Positions 50,808-59,491 of a DNA stretch of 64,000 nucleotides are shown here, one piece after another. A program made the translations under genes and the position numbers. The notes under the pieces were generated by a model. It was not told the DNA's origin and did not search any database. It saw nothing but the letters and a program-made list of their open reading frames with translations. Positions within the stretch are counted from its first letter, which is position 1. Each line of letters opens with the position of its first letter. Origin of the DNA: Porphyrobacter sp. CACIAM 03H1 (GTDB lineage: Bacteria; Pseudomonadota; Alphaproteobacteria; Sphingomonadales; Sphingomonadaceae); contig NZ_CP021378.1 in NCBI RefSeq assembly GCF_002215495.1, positions 3,178,659 to 3,242,658 on the forward strand, read 5' to 3'.

Positions 50808-51721
50808 AGCGGCACCACGGTGTAGATCTCGTCGGGCTGGACGCCGAGGCCGTAGAGCATCCGGAGCGCGATCACGAGCACCAGCGCGGCGAGAGCGAGG
50901 CGCAGGTATTCGGGCCGCGCCTTGAGGGCGATCTGCGTTCCGAACTGCGCTCCCAGCACCGATCCCAGCAGCAGCAGCGCCGCCAGCACCAGATCGACCG
51001 CCTTGGTCGTGAGCGCGTGGGTCATGGTCGTCACCATCGTCACGAACAGGATCTGGAACAGTGAGGTGCCGACCACCACGTTGCCGCTCATGCCGAGGAT
51101 GTAGAGCATCGCCGGCACGAGGAGGAACCCGCCGCCCACCCCCATCAGCATGGTCAGCACGCCCACCGCCATGCCGAGGATCATCGGCGCGAGCGGCGAG
51201 ATATAGAGCCCCGAGGCGTAGAAGCGCCAGCGGTAGGGCAGGCTGGCGACGAGCGGATGGTGGCGGCGCTTTCTGACCTGCGGCCCGCTCTTGCCGAACA
51301 GGCCGGGGCGCAGCGCCTCGATCGCCTCGCGCATCATCAGCGTCCCGATCGAGCCGAGCATCACCACGTAGAGGATCGAGATCACCACATCGATCTGGCC
51401 GACCGCCTGAAGCGCGCTGAACAGCGCCGCGCCGATCAGCGCGCCGATCATCCCGCCGCCGACCATCACCGCACCCATGCGGTAGTCCACCCCCTTGCGC
51501 CGCGAATGGGCGAGCACGCCCGAAACGCTCGCGCCCGTCACCTGCGTGGCGGCAGAGGCGGCGGCGACCGTGGGCGGGATGCCGTAGAAGATCAGCAGCG
51601 GGGTCGTCAGGAACCCGCCGCCCACGCCGAACAGCCCCGACAGGATGCCCGTCAGCCCGCCCAGAAGGACGATGTAGAGCCCGTTGACCGACAGATTCGC
51701 GATGGGCAGGTAGACGTCCAT
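50804..51721 (-). CDS. TauE/SafE-family sulfite/organosulfur exporter
   Basis: A 305-aa protein from ATG 51721 with about eight membrane helices. The duplicated motif GLFGVGGGFLTTPLL and MLMGVGGGFLLVPAM is diagnostic. The upstream DNA is in frame and open for another 110 codons because the decaying nfrA-like gene has lost its stop, so longer starts may be predicted; they are not supported. Confidence 0.88.
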   Translation of the reverse strand: MDVYLPIANLSVNGLYIVLLGGLTGILSGLFGVGGGFLTTPLLIFYGIPPTVAAASAATQVTGASVSGVLAHSRRKGVDYRMGAVMVGGGMIGALIGAALFSALQAVGQIDVVISILYVVMLGSIGTLMMREAIEALRPGLFGKSGPQVRKRRHHPLVASLPYRWRFYASGLYISPLAPMILGMAVGVLTMLMGVGGGFLLVPAMLYILGMSGNVVVGTSLFQILFVTMVTTMTHALTTKAVDLVLAALLLLGSVLGAQFGTQIALKARPEYLRLALAALVLVIALRMLYGLGVQPDEIYTVVPL

Positions 51722-51820
51722 GCGCGGCAGGCTAGCCGAGGCCGCGGGGCGTTGAAAGCCGCGCCGGGCACTTGTTCCATGATCGCGCCGACGTCTTGTT
51801 GAAGACCGGCCGCCCGGCCT

Positions 51821-52907
51821 TCGGAAACCCGCCGAAAGCGTCGCTGCGACGCCCGACCCGGGGGAGGCATCCCCTGCCACCCGCGCGCGCCAGTCGACCG
51901 TGAGGCGCGCCGGCACCTCGCCGATGCGGTTGTCGAGCCTGGGGGTCGGGCCCATGTCGAGCCGCTCCGCATCGCGCTGCGCCCCGCCCCATGCGGCAAG
52001 GCCGAGGCTGACGCGCAGGGCCGTGTCGCCGAGCCGCGCCGTCTTGGGCACCTCGCGGGTGATGGCGGCGAAGCCGTCGGCAATGGGGTCGCGCCCCGAC
52101 CGCCGACCCAGCCCACCTGCCCGCAGGCCTCGAGCCGCGCGCCGAGCGGCAGGGGCAGCGGGGGGAACTCGGTCACGGCATAGGCGGCCGGCGCAGATCC
52201 TCGAAAAAGGCGGAGTCGGTGTAGCGCAGCTCGCCCGCCACCCGTACCGGCACGCGCGGCCGCGGGCGAAGCGAGGCGCCGGCCGCGACTTCGCTCTCCC
52301 CCCGCCGCACCCGCGTGCGGTAGGCGCGGGTCGCGCGGGCTGGATGGGGCGAGGCGGTATTGCAGCACCGCGCCCGTCTGGCTCGCACGGTAGATCGGCA
52401 CGCGCCCCTGGCTGACCGGAGCCGCGTCGGAGCCCTGCCGCCAGAAGGTTCAGGCATCGAGCGACCAGCGTCCCGGCCTTGCGGCGGTGGGGCGGCGACG
52501 GCGCCTCGGCGCGCGGGCGGGGGAAGAAAGGGCGCGGATGCAGGCGCGGGCAGCGGGGCGGATCCGGGCGGTCGCAGGCCTGCCGCCGCGGCGTTTGGCG
52601 GGCCCCCGGCGGCAGCGGGTGCGCGCGGGGTGGAGTGCGCGGGCGCGGCGACGGCGCGGGGCTCCCGCCGCTCGCGGGGCGGGTCTCCGGCTCCCGGGAT
52701 GCCGGTCTAGGTCTCCCGCGACGTCAGGGGCGACACCAAGCCGTCCCATGCCGCCGCAGGGCGCCGCCTCGCGACCGGGATGGCAACCGCGCCTGCGTCC
52801 GGCACGAAGGGGTGCTCCCACCACATCACGCGCGCCGCGCCCCAGCCGCCGATCAGCAGCGTGAGCATCACCAGCGGCCCGGAGCGCGGCGGGCCGCCCC
52901 CGGTCAT
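51821..52907 (-). pseudogene. NfrA-like outer-membrane protein gene, degraded
   Basis: Minus strand. A start at 52907 (overlapping the nfrB-like stop, ATGA) gives MTGGGPPRSGPLVMLTLLIG and a stop at 52707. After that, homologous segments appear in different frames: VSQGRVPIYRASQTGAVLQY at about 52400, RVPVRVAGELRYTDSAFFED near 52200, PLGARLEACGQVGWVGG near 52120 and DTALRVSLGLAAWGGAQRDA near 52010. At least two frameshifts and a large internal deletion are needed. The pieces resemble the C-terminal barrel of NfrA/BcsC-like exopolysaccharide secretion proteins. The last expected codon, F, is followed by CGA (51821-51823), one change from TGA. Confidence 0.65.
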
Positions 52908-53505
52908 CGACGGACCGGGCCGATCAGCCGCGCCTCGGTCGGGTGATAGTCGTGCTCGGTTTTGTCCGAGGCCGCCGCCGCTCCGCGCAGCGTGCGGATG
53001 TAGGCCATCACCGCGCGCCGCCCGGCGATGATCGAAATGACGTTGACGAGCGGCAGGCGCAGCACCGCCCGCAGCCCCTCGCCGAACCCGTATTCGCGCG
53101 CGGTGAAGGCAAAGCGCATCGCGAGCCGCCAGCCGAAGGCGAGCCCGTTGGCGACCAGCACCGTCGCCAGCAGCGGGATCAGCGGCAGCGGCTCGGCAAG
53201 GCCCGTCACCACCATCAGCCCCATCGCGCCGGTGAGCACCACCATCGCATAGCCCACCAGCAGCACCAGCGCCGTCATCGGCCCGCGCCGGTCTCGCGCG
53301 CGCATCCAGTATTCGCTCACCCCCCATCTCAGCCGACGCAGTCCCAGCCCTGCAAGGCGATGCCGAGCACCCAGCGGCTCTTTTGCCGCACCACGGTGTC
53401 GAAGCAGTGGGGAAAGAAGGCGCGGGTGGCGATCAGCCGCCCGTCATCGCCGCGCCCAGGGCATCGCGCACCACCAGCGCCTTTCCATGCGCCTCATCGC
53501 ACTCG
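52904..53505 (-). pseudogene. NfrB-like glycosyltransferase gene, C-terminal fragment
   Basis: Minus strand. The segments are EAHGKALVVRDALGAA near 53490, then GDDGRLIATRAFFPHCFDTV and RQKSRWVLGIALQGWD (to about 53345), then in another frame RLRWGVSEYWMRARDRRGP to a stop at 52904. Between the first two about 45 residues of a normal NfrB are missing; five extra bases at about 53340 cause a frameshift. Membrane helices follow at 53050-53290. The N-terminal part is at 54541-55199, so the gene was split by a roughly 1-kb insertion. Confidence 0.7.
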
Positions 53506-53558
53506 CCATTACCGCACCGAGAGCGGTAGCCGAGTTTTTGGCTGCGTAGGATCAGTCG

Positions 53559-53792
53559 TCAGTTTAATCTGAAGATTTTGCGCGTAACACGACCTGGAGA
53601 CGTCGAGCGCGCGTCAGGCAGCGTCCCGCAGCGGTTGGTCAGATCCTCCTTGACGGCCTCGAGAGCCAGAGAGAGATGAGCGCCCGCTATGGAACTTCCG
53701 CACGTGTCGAGGGCAGCGAGCTGCTCGCGGAGCACCGCTTCGATCTTCTGCAAGCGCCGGCAATCGCCATTGTCGTTGGTGCCCCGTCCCAT
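53559..53792 (-). CDS. Small helical hypothetical protein
   Basis: A 77-aa protein. RLQKIEAVLREQLAALDTCG and SIAGAHLSLALEAVKEDLTN form two amphipathic helices, a pattern I associate with small conserved sphingomonad proteins. It is divergent from the winged-helix gene and lies inside the segment inserted into the nfrB-like gene. The function is unknown. Confidence 0.5.
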   Translation of the reverse strand: MGRGTNDNGDCRRLQKIEAVLREQLAALDTCGSSIAGAHLSLALEAVKEDLTNRCGTLPDARSTSPGRVTRKIFRLN

Positions 53793-53965
53793 AGATCCTG
53801 ATCCCTCAGATCCCTAAGATTAGTCGCTGCCAACGCTTTGCGGAGGCAACCGTTCCGCGACAACGAGCGAAAACGCGTCGAGTCGTGTTTTCCTATCATA
53901 CTTTAGTATTGCACAGGGGGAGGTTCACGCTACGAACTTGGTGCTCAAAATGGGGGAGACCTAGC

Positions 53966-54445
53966 ATGGGACACCAGGAAAGGGCATCCGAAAATCATGA
54001 TCTCTCTGCAGGTATGATCAACGATCTGCACCGGGCAGCACAAAGCTCTGGCTCCTACGCGGCCGTAAACGATTCTAGCTACGCCGACGACGCCTGCCTC
54101 GAGGCGGCCAAAATGCTACAGGCGCAGCGGCAGAAGCGGTTCAGCTACTTCTCGAATAGAGCGATGTTCACCGATCTATGTTGGGACATCCTGCTGTGCC
54201 TGTTCATCGGTGATGCCGAAGCTCGCTCCGCATCTCTCGGCGAGCTGTCCGGCGCGGCGAACTGCTCGCCGAGCACAGCGCTGCGATGGCTGAACGTCCT
54301 TGTCGAAGAAGGCATCGTCAGGATTGTCAATCACAGTGAACACGTTCCGGAAATCGGCGTTGCCTTGTCTGCACAAGGACACTCCACGATGCGTCGGTAT
54401 CTCATCGATGTGGCCACCGATTCAGCGCCTGCGATGCAGCCATAG
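53966..54445 (+). CDS. Winged-helix transcriptional regulator
   Basis: A 159-aa protein. ATG 53966 has GGGGAGA upstream; a longer frame from 53885 is less likely. The C-terminal half has a helix-turn-helix, SLGELSGAANCSPSTALRWL, then NVLVEEGIVRI and a wing, of MarR/wHTH type. The N-terminal 60 residues are polar and of unknown role. The base composition of this module (53560-54480) is lower in GC than its surroundings, which suggests transfer. Confidence 0.7.
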   Translation: MGHQERASENHDLSAGMINDLHRAAQSSGSYAAVNDSSYADDACLEAAKMLQAQRQKRFSYFSNRAMFTDLCWDILLCLFIGDAEARSASLGELSGAANCSPSTALRWLNVLVEEGIVRIVNHSEHVPEIGVALSAQGHSTMRRYLIDVATDSAPAMQP

Positions 54446-54503
54446 CGTGTTTGGCGGAGGAGACAGGATGTCCACTCCCGTTACTTGGGCGGAGCTGCCT
54501 CCA

Positions 54504-55199
54504 TCATTGTGACGGGCGGTCTGGCTGGTAAGCAGATCGCGGCGCTTCGGCGAATTCTTCGCAGTAATGCGCGCCGATGTGCCGCGCGAGCCACGGGCGA
54601 TGGCGCGGCACCAGCGGCTCGACCGGGAGCTGCACGAGATCCGCGCCCGCCGCCACGCTCTCGTCAAGCAGGCCGAGCGCGCCGGGGTCGACCATGTCCT
54701 CGGCATCGTGCAAGACGACCATCGCGAAGCTGCGGCCGCTGCGCGCCTCGTCGAGCGCCATCGCGGCGTGAAGGCGGTTGAGGCAATCGGCCTTGGTGGT
54801 CGGCCCGTCATGCCCGTGGATCACGAGCCGCAGGCGCACGTCGCCGCGCGCGCCGGCGATCGCCGCGCCGAGTGTGGCGGGATCGTTGCGGTAGCAGCCG
54901 ACGAAGAGGCGCAGCTCGGGCTGCGGCCAAGTTTCGAGCAGATGGCGGATGGTCTGGCCGATCACCGCGGATTCCTGCCAGGCCGGGATCAGCACCGCGA
55001 CCGGCCCCGACAGCGGGCGGCGCAGCAACGCCCCGTGACTGCGGCGCGGCGTCACCGCACGTACCGTCATTCTGAGCCAGAGGTAAGCGGCATCGACCGC
55101 CAGATCGTCGAGCGCCCCGATCAGGAAGAACAGGCCTGCGAAAAGCAGAAGTTCGTGCTGCAGCAGGGCAAGCCCCTGCCACAGACCAGGCTCTGTGAT
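54504..55199 (-). pseudogene. NfrB-like glycosyltransferase gene, N-terminal fragment
   Basis: Minus strand. The frame opens after TAG near 55200 and reads LLQHELLLFAGLFFLIGALD (membrane helix), then GPVAVLIPAWQESAVIGQTI, the GT2 fold, GHDGPTTKADCLNRLHAAM and HDAEDMVDPGALGLLDE with the DxD-like acidic motif, ending YCEEFAEA before foreign sequence and a stop at 54504. No start codon is found in the expected place, so the 5' end is also lost near 55200. NfrB-like proteins work in surface polysaccharide export and phage N4 adsorption. Confidence 0.75.
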
Positions 55200-55347
55200 G
55201 GACTAGGCGACCCCTTTCCCCAGGTAAGGCGTCAACCTACGTTCACACGGCGTTTAGTCCAATACTCTTGATTCTTTTAGTGGTTTAAATCGTTTTAATT
55301 GCGGGCGCCCAGTAAAGCTGATGGGGTGGACGCCCCCGACGGCATCG

Positions 55348-56427
55348 ATGTGCCATAGTGGAGGTGTTGTAACACCTCTGAGGGAGGCGTCCGTCTCGAA
55401 GGTTATCACGATTGGTCTGGATATCGCAAAGAACGTTTTTCATGCGCACGGCGCTGATGAGCGCGGCGCGATGGTGTTCAGTCGCAAGCTGACCAGGGGC
55501 AAGTTGCTCGAGTTCTTCGCCGGTCAGCCGCCGTGCACGGTGGCACTCGAAGCCTGCGGCGGCGCGCATCACTGGGCACGCCAGCTGCAGGCATTGGGGC
55601 ATGATGTCCGGCTGATCCCGCCAGCTTACGTGAAGCCGTTCGTGAAGCGGAACAAGAATGATGCGGTCGATGCCGAGGCGATCTGCGAGGCAGCACAGCG
55701 CCCCGGCATGCGCTTCGTTGCGGTAAAGACCGAGGAGCAGCAGGCTGCAGGCCTCGTGTTCCGCACCCGCGATCTGGTGGTGCGCCAGCGCACCCAGCTG
55801 ATCAATGCGATCCGTGGGCACCTCGCCGAGTATGGCTGGGTCGCGCCGCGAGGCACCGCGTCCATGGCGATGCTGGCGGATCTTCTGGAAGACGGCGACA
55901 TGGCATCAAGCTTGCCGGAAGCTGCGCGGCCGATGTTCAAGCTGATGATCGACCTGCTGGCTGAGCTCGACGAGCAGATCGCCACGCTCGACCGCGAGAT
56001 CGCGCGGCGGGCCAAGGAAGACGAGGCTGCCCGGCGGTTGATGGCGATCCCCGGCATCGGTCCGATCGCAGCCACTGCCATCATCGCCTTGGCGCCGCCG
56101 ATCGAGACGTTCCGCAAAGGCCGCGACTTCGCTGCATGGCTTGGCCTTGCGCCGCGCCAGCACTCAACCGGCGGCAAGCAGCGGCTCGGCAGCATCACCA
56201 AGATGGGCGAGCGGACCATCAGGCGGCTGCTCATCATGGGGGCAAGCTCGGTGGTGCTGCAGGCCAGCAGGCGCGGCGCTCCGGGTGGCTCATGGCTGGA
56301 GCGGATGCTGGCGAGGAAGCCGCGAATACTCGTCTCGGTCGCGCTCGCCAACAAGATGGCACGGATGGTCTGGGCGCTGCTGACCAAGAGAGAAGATTAC
56401 AGAGCTCCGGCCGCGGTCTCGGCGTAA
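55348..56427 (+). CDS. IS110-superfamily transposase 1 (DEDD, IS1111-like)
   Basis: About 359 aa; the start is uncertain (ATG 55348, or a non-standard start near 55396 after GAGGGAGG). The DEDD RuvC-like domain shows D in TIGLDIAKNVF, E in VALEACGGAHHWA, and D residues in KNDAVDAEAICEA. The Tnp20-type C-terminal part has IPGIGPIAATAI, FAAWLGLAPRQHSTGGKQRLG and the reactive serine region GASSVVLQA. IS110-type recombinases use an element-encoded bridge RNA to choose target and donor. The frame is intact. Confidence 0.9.
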   Translation: MCHSGGVVTPLREASVSKVITIGLDIAKNVFHAHGADERGAMVFSRKLTRGKLLEFFAGQPPCTVALEACGGAHHWARQLQALGHDVRLIPPAYVKPFVKRNKNDAVDAEAICEAAQRPGMRFVAVKTEEQQAAGLVFRTRDLVVRQRTQLINAIRGHLAEYGWVAPRGTASMAMLADLLEDGDMASSLPEAARPMFKLMIDLLAELDEQIATLDREIARRAKEDEAARRLMAIPGIGPIAATAIIALAPPIETFRKGRDFAAWLGLAPRQHSTGGKQRLGSITKMGERTIRRLLIMGASSVVLQASRRGAPGGSWLERMLARKPRILVSVALANKMARMVWALLTKREDYRAPAAVSA

Positions 56428-56912
56428 GCTGAGAAAGCGGTCAGAGGCGTCGGGGATGTAGGCGGTCGAAGGAGGGTATGGCACAACAGTCGGCGAGACG
56501 GGGTCGGAAGAACCAGGGAACGTCTGAGCGCTAGCCAAGCGCGCAAAGCTGAAATGAATCCGATCCGCGAACTCCCATACTGGCCCGCAGCTATGGCGCT
56601 GCTCATCGAGGCCGGACAGATGACAGCATCCGACTACGTGCCAAAATATCCGAAATTACCGCTTGCATCCAAAGAGGCGTTCTCTAATCGCGCCTCCCTC
56701 GTCAAGCCTGCTTCTTCGTCGCTTTCCGGGTCATGGTTCTCTCCGCGGTCGGCAAGAGCCGCCGCAACATCTGGTCCGGTTGGAAAAGCGCGAGTGCTGC
56801 AAGGTCCACAACGGGCTGACATCACAAGACATGCCCATGGCCCCTAGCGCGCAGTCACCCGCACCTCGCCCGAGGCGACGAGTTCATCCGTCTGGTGGGA
56901 TGATCTGATAAA
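56428..56912. other. Interval between two IS110 transposases
   Basis: 485 bp. The first about 130 bp after the transposase stop are probably the non-coding end of that element, a possible site of its bridge RNA. An open frame at 56554-56847 (97 aa) opens MNPIRELPYWPAAMALLIEA, resembling the start of small AlpA/excisionase-type HTH proteins, but the rest (SLVKPASSSLSGSW) does not look like one. It may be a remnant. Nothing else was recognised. Confidence 0.4.
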
Positions 56913-57944
56913 CTACTGCGCGGCGGTCTCAGGTGCCCAGCGGAACGGCTCGCCCGATCGCCAAATGCTGTGCAGGATCACCGATAGCTTGCGTGCGAGA
57001 GCTATGCGCGCCTTGCCTGACCCCGAGCGCTCGGCGATCGCCAGTGCCCAGTCCTTCAACGGCAACGATCGCTTGACCCGGTGCAGGATCACGACCGCTG
57101 CCTCATACATGAGCGTTCGCGCCAGAGCATCGCCGCAGCCGGAGATCCGCCCACTGCGGTCGATCTCTCCCGACTGGTAACGTCTGGGCGTCAGTCCGAG
57201 GTGAGCACCGACAGCCCGAGAACGCGAGAACCGTGCCGGGTCTTCGATGGTGCTGACGAAGGCGAGCGCCGACAGGGGCCCGATGCCCGGAACGCTCATC
57301 AGCAGTCGGCAGGTCGGGTCTGCCTTGACGCGGCGCTGGATCGCGACGTCGAAGCCGGCAATCTGCTCACGTATATGCCTCCACGTCACAAGCAACGGAT
57401 GCACGATCGCCGCTACATCGGGAGAATCTACCATGGCGCGTTCAACGCGCCGATCGAACCGCATGCCTCGCTCACTCCCGGGCAAGATGCCGAAGGTCTT
57501 CAGAACGCCGCGTATCATGTTGGCAAGCCGCGTTCGCATCCCGACCAGTTGCGCTCTGGCGCCGAGCAACGATCGAGCCTGATGAGCCTCGAGTGACTTG
57601 ACGTGCACCGCCCGATACCAGCCCGTTCGCACCACCTGCGCCAGGCCTTCGGCATCGTTGTGGTCTGTCTTGTTCAAGCGCATCTGCAGCGCTGACTTCA
57701 CTCGGCGCGCATCAAGGCACTCGACCCGGAGACCCGCGGCTTGCAGGCCATGCACGAGCCAGGGCGTCATCGCACCGGTCTCCACACCCACCTTCGCATC
57801 AGACCCGGCGTGCCTCGAAACCAGCGCAGCGATCTTGTCCGGCTGCGTCGGGCAATCGCCCCTCCAGATGCGCCTGCCTTCAGCGTTCACCACGCAAATG
57901 GCGGTCGACTTCTGCGAAACGTCCAATCCTACAGAATGCGGCAT
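56913..57944 (-). CDS. IS110-superfamily transposase 2 (DEDD)
   Basis: A 343-aa protein with GGAGG 5 bases before ATG 57944. DEDD motifs: D8 in VGLDVSQKS, E in VGVETGAMTPW, D in KTDHNDAEGLAQVV. The C-terminal part carries VPGIGPLSALAFVSTI, HLGLTPRRYQSGEIDRSGRI and the reactive region YEAAVVILHRV. It is clearly a different subgroup from the first transposase. The frame is intact. Inserted about 100 bp from the gloA stop. Confidence 0.92.
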   Translation of the reverse strand: MPHSVGLDVSQKSTAICVVNAEGRRIWRGDCPTQPDKIAALVSRHAGSDAKVGVETGAMTPWLVHGLQAAGLRVECLDARRVKSALQMRLNKTDHNDAEGLAQVVRTGWYRAVHVKSLEAHQARSLLGARAQLVGMRTRLANMIRGVLKTFGILPGSERGMRFDRRVERAMVDSPDVAAIVHPLLVTWRHIREQIAGFDVAIQRRVKADPTCRLLMSVPGIGPLSALAFVSTIEDPARFSRSRAVGAHLGLTPRRYQSGEIDRSGRISGCGDALARTLMYEAAVVILHRVKRSLPLKDWALAIAERSGSGKARIALARKLSVILHSIWRSGEPFRWAPETAAQ

Positions 57945-58046
57945 CGGAACCTCCAATGTTGCTCACCACCGGGCAAAAAGCCCGGATCGCAACACTAGCG
58001 GTAATCCGACTCGATGCCGCGATTACCCGAGGTCCACAGATGACGC

Positions 58047-58484
58047 CTACCAGCTGCCGACATTGGGCATGCTGGTCCACGGCTCGGCCGGTTCGAGATA
58101 GCCTTCCTGGAGCAGTTCGATCGAAATGCCGTCAGGTGACTTGACGAAAGCCATGTGACCGTCGCGCGGGGGGCGATGGATCGTGTGGCCGGCGTCCATC
58201 AGCCGCTGGCAGGTCTCGTAGACATTGGCGACACGGTAGGCGAGGTGGCCGAAATTGCGCCCGCCGGTGTATTCCTCGGGCGCGCTGCCATCGGCAGGGG
58301 GCCAGTTGTAGGTGAGTTCGACCTCGGCGAGGCCCTCCTGCCCCGGTGCAGCGAGGAAGATCAGCGTGAAGCGCCCCTGCTCGCTGTCAAAGCGGCGCAC
58401 CTCCTCCAGCCCGATGAGCTTGAAGAAGGCGACCGTTGCCTCCGAATCGGCGACGCGGATCATGCTGTGCAGATACTTGACCAT
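58047..58484 (-). CDS. gloA: Lactoylglutathione lyase (glyoxalase I)
   Basis: A 145-aa protein (ATG 58484; ATG 58496 possible). Metal ligands of the glyoxalase/VOC fold are seen as H in LHSMIRV, E in EVELTYNW, H in GHLAYRV and E in GISIELLQ. KYLHSMIRVADSEATVAFF is typical of GloA. It isomerises the hemithioacetal of methylglyoxal and glutathione to S-lactoylglutathione. The accessory island ends just behind its stop. Confidence 0.93.
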   Translation of the reverse strand: MVKYLHSMIRVADSEATVAFFKLIGLEEVRRFDSEQGRFTLIFLAAPGQEGLAEVELTYNWPPADGSAPEEYTGGRNFGHLAYRVANVYETCQRLMDAGHTIHRPPRDGHMAFVKSPDGISIELLQEGYLEPAEPWTSMPNVGSW

Positions 58485-58560
58485 CGGGCTTTCCATCCAA
58501 AAACGGTTCATCGACGCTGGCGCACAACTCGCTGCACCAACTCGAACGGGGGACAATGGG

Positions 58561-59313
58561 ATGAGCGGTGACGAGATGCAACCTGCGACTGCGCCAGGCG
58601 GTGCCCTTGGCTGGCCGGCCAACCAGCGCTGGTTCGGCACGGCGGCTATCCTCGCGGTCGGAATGGTCGCGGGCGGATACCTGCTGGGCGACGGGCTGCT
58701 GCGCGCCAAGGATGCCGAGCGCGCAGTCACCGTGCGCGGGCTGGCCGAACGCGACGTGACCGCCGATCTCGCGACCTGGACGATCTCCTACTCCGCCACC
58801 TCCACCAGCCTCGCCGAGGCGCAGGACAAGGTGCGGCGCGACACCGCCAGCATCGAGGCCTTCTTCCGGGAGCTCGGCTTCCCCGCCGATGCGCTCCAGC
58901 CGACCGGGGCCAACGTCACCAGCTACACCAGCGAAGGGATCACCACCTACACCGTCCGCCAGCGCCTTGCGCTGCGCACCACCGACATCGCCCGCGCGCA
59001 GAAGGCGGTTGCCCGCCAGTTCGATCTGGTCGAGCGCGGGGTGTTCCTCGAGGAAGGCTCGGGCATGGCCTACACCTTCACCAAATTGAACGACATCAAG
59101 CCCGAGATGGTCGCCGCCGCCACCCGCGACGCGCGCGCTGCCGCCGAGCAGTTCGCCAAGGATTCGGATTCGGGCGTCGGCAAGATCCGCGACGCCACGC
59201 AGGGCTATTTCGCAATCGAGGCGCGCGACGGCGAGGCGGGCGGCTGGGGTTCGGCAGACAGCCCCTACAAGAAGGTGCGGGTTGTCACGACGGTCAGTTT
59301 CACGCTCGATTGA
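58561..59313 (+). CDS. SIMPL-domain (DUF541) protein
   Basis: A 250-aa protein with an N-terminal membrane anchor (about 25-45) and a SIMPL domain: AVTVRGLAERDVTADLATW, TGANVTSYT, YTVRQRLALRT and VVTTVSFTLD at the end. ATG 58561 is preceded by GGGGGAC. It is a periplasmic anchored oligomer of unclear function in the stress-related family. It is divergent from gloA. Confidence 0.85.
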   Translation: MSGDEMQPATAPGGALGWPANQRWFGTAAILAVGMVAGGYLLGDGLLRAKDAERAVTVRGLAERDVTADLATWTISYSATSTSLAEAQDKVRRDTASIEAFFRELGFPADALQPTGANVTSYTSEGITTYTVRQRLALRTTDIARAQKAVARQFDLVERGVFLEEGSGMAYTFTKLNDIKPEMVAAATRDARAAAEQFAKDSDSGVGKIRDATQGYFAIEARDGEAGGWGSADSPYKKVRVVTTVSFTLD

Positions 59314-59491
59314 CGCCTGGCGTGCGATGACTGTTGGACGCCAATTTCGCACCGTCCATCGCGCACGCCGGAGGGCCAGTTGCGCACCCGCGTCGTGCGG
59401 AGTATGCGCGCCCCTCTGCCGAAGCGGCGCGCGCTTCCCCGCCCCCCGGCAGAACCGGCCGGGGTCGCACAACCGGACAGCCTGATCGATC

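Larger units (their letters stand above)
53500..54541. mobile_element. About 1-kb inserted module within the nfrB-like gene
   Basis: The left and right flanks carry adjoining parts of the same glycosyltransferase (EAHGKAL on one side, YCEEFAEA on the other). The DNA between has two divergent genes unrelated to it and lower GC. No transposase or terminal repeats were recognised, so the mechanism is unknown. Boundaries are approximate. Confidence 0.5.

Noticed and set aside
56554..56847. A 97-aa frame opening MNPIRELPYWPAAMALLIEA
   Set aside because: The opening resembles AlpA-type HTH proteins but the remainder does not, and it sits between two insertion sequences; treated as a possible remnant, not a gene.
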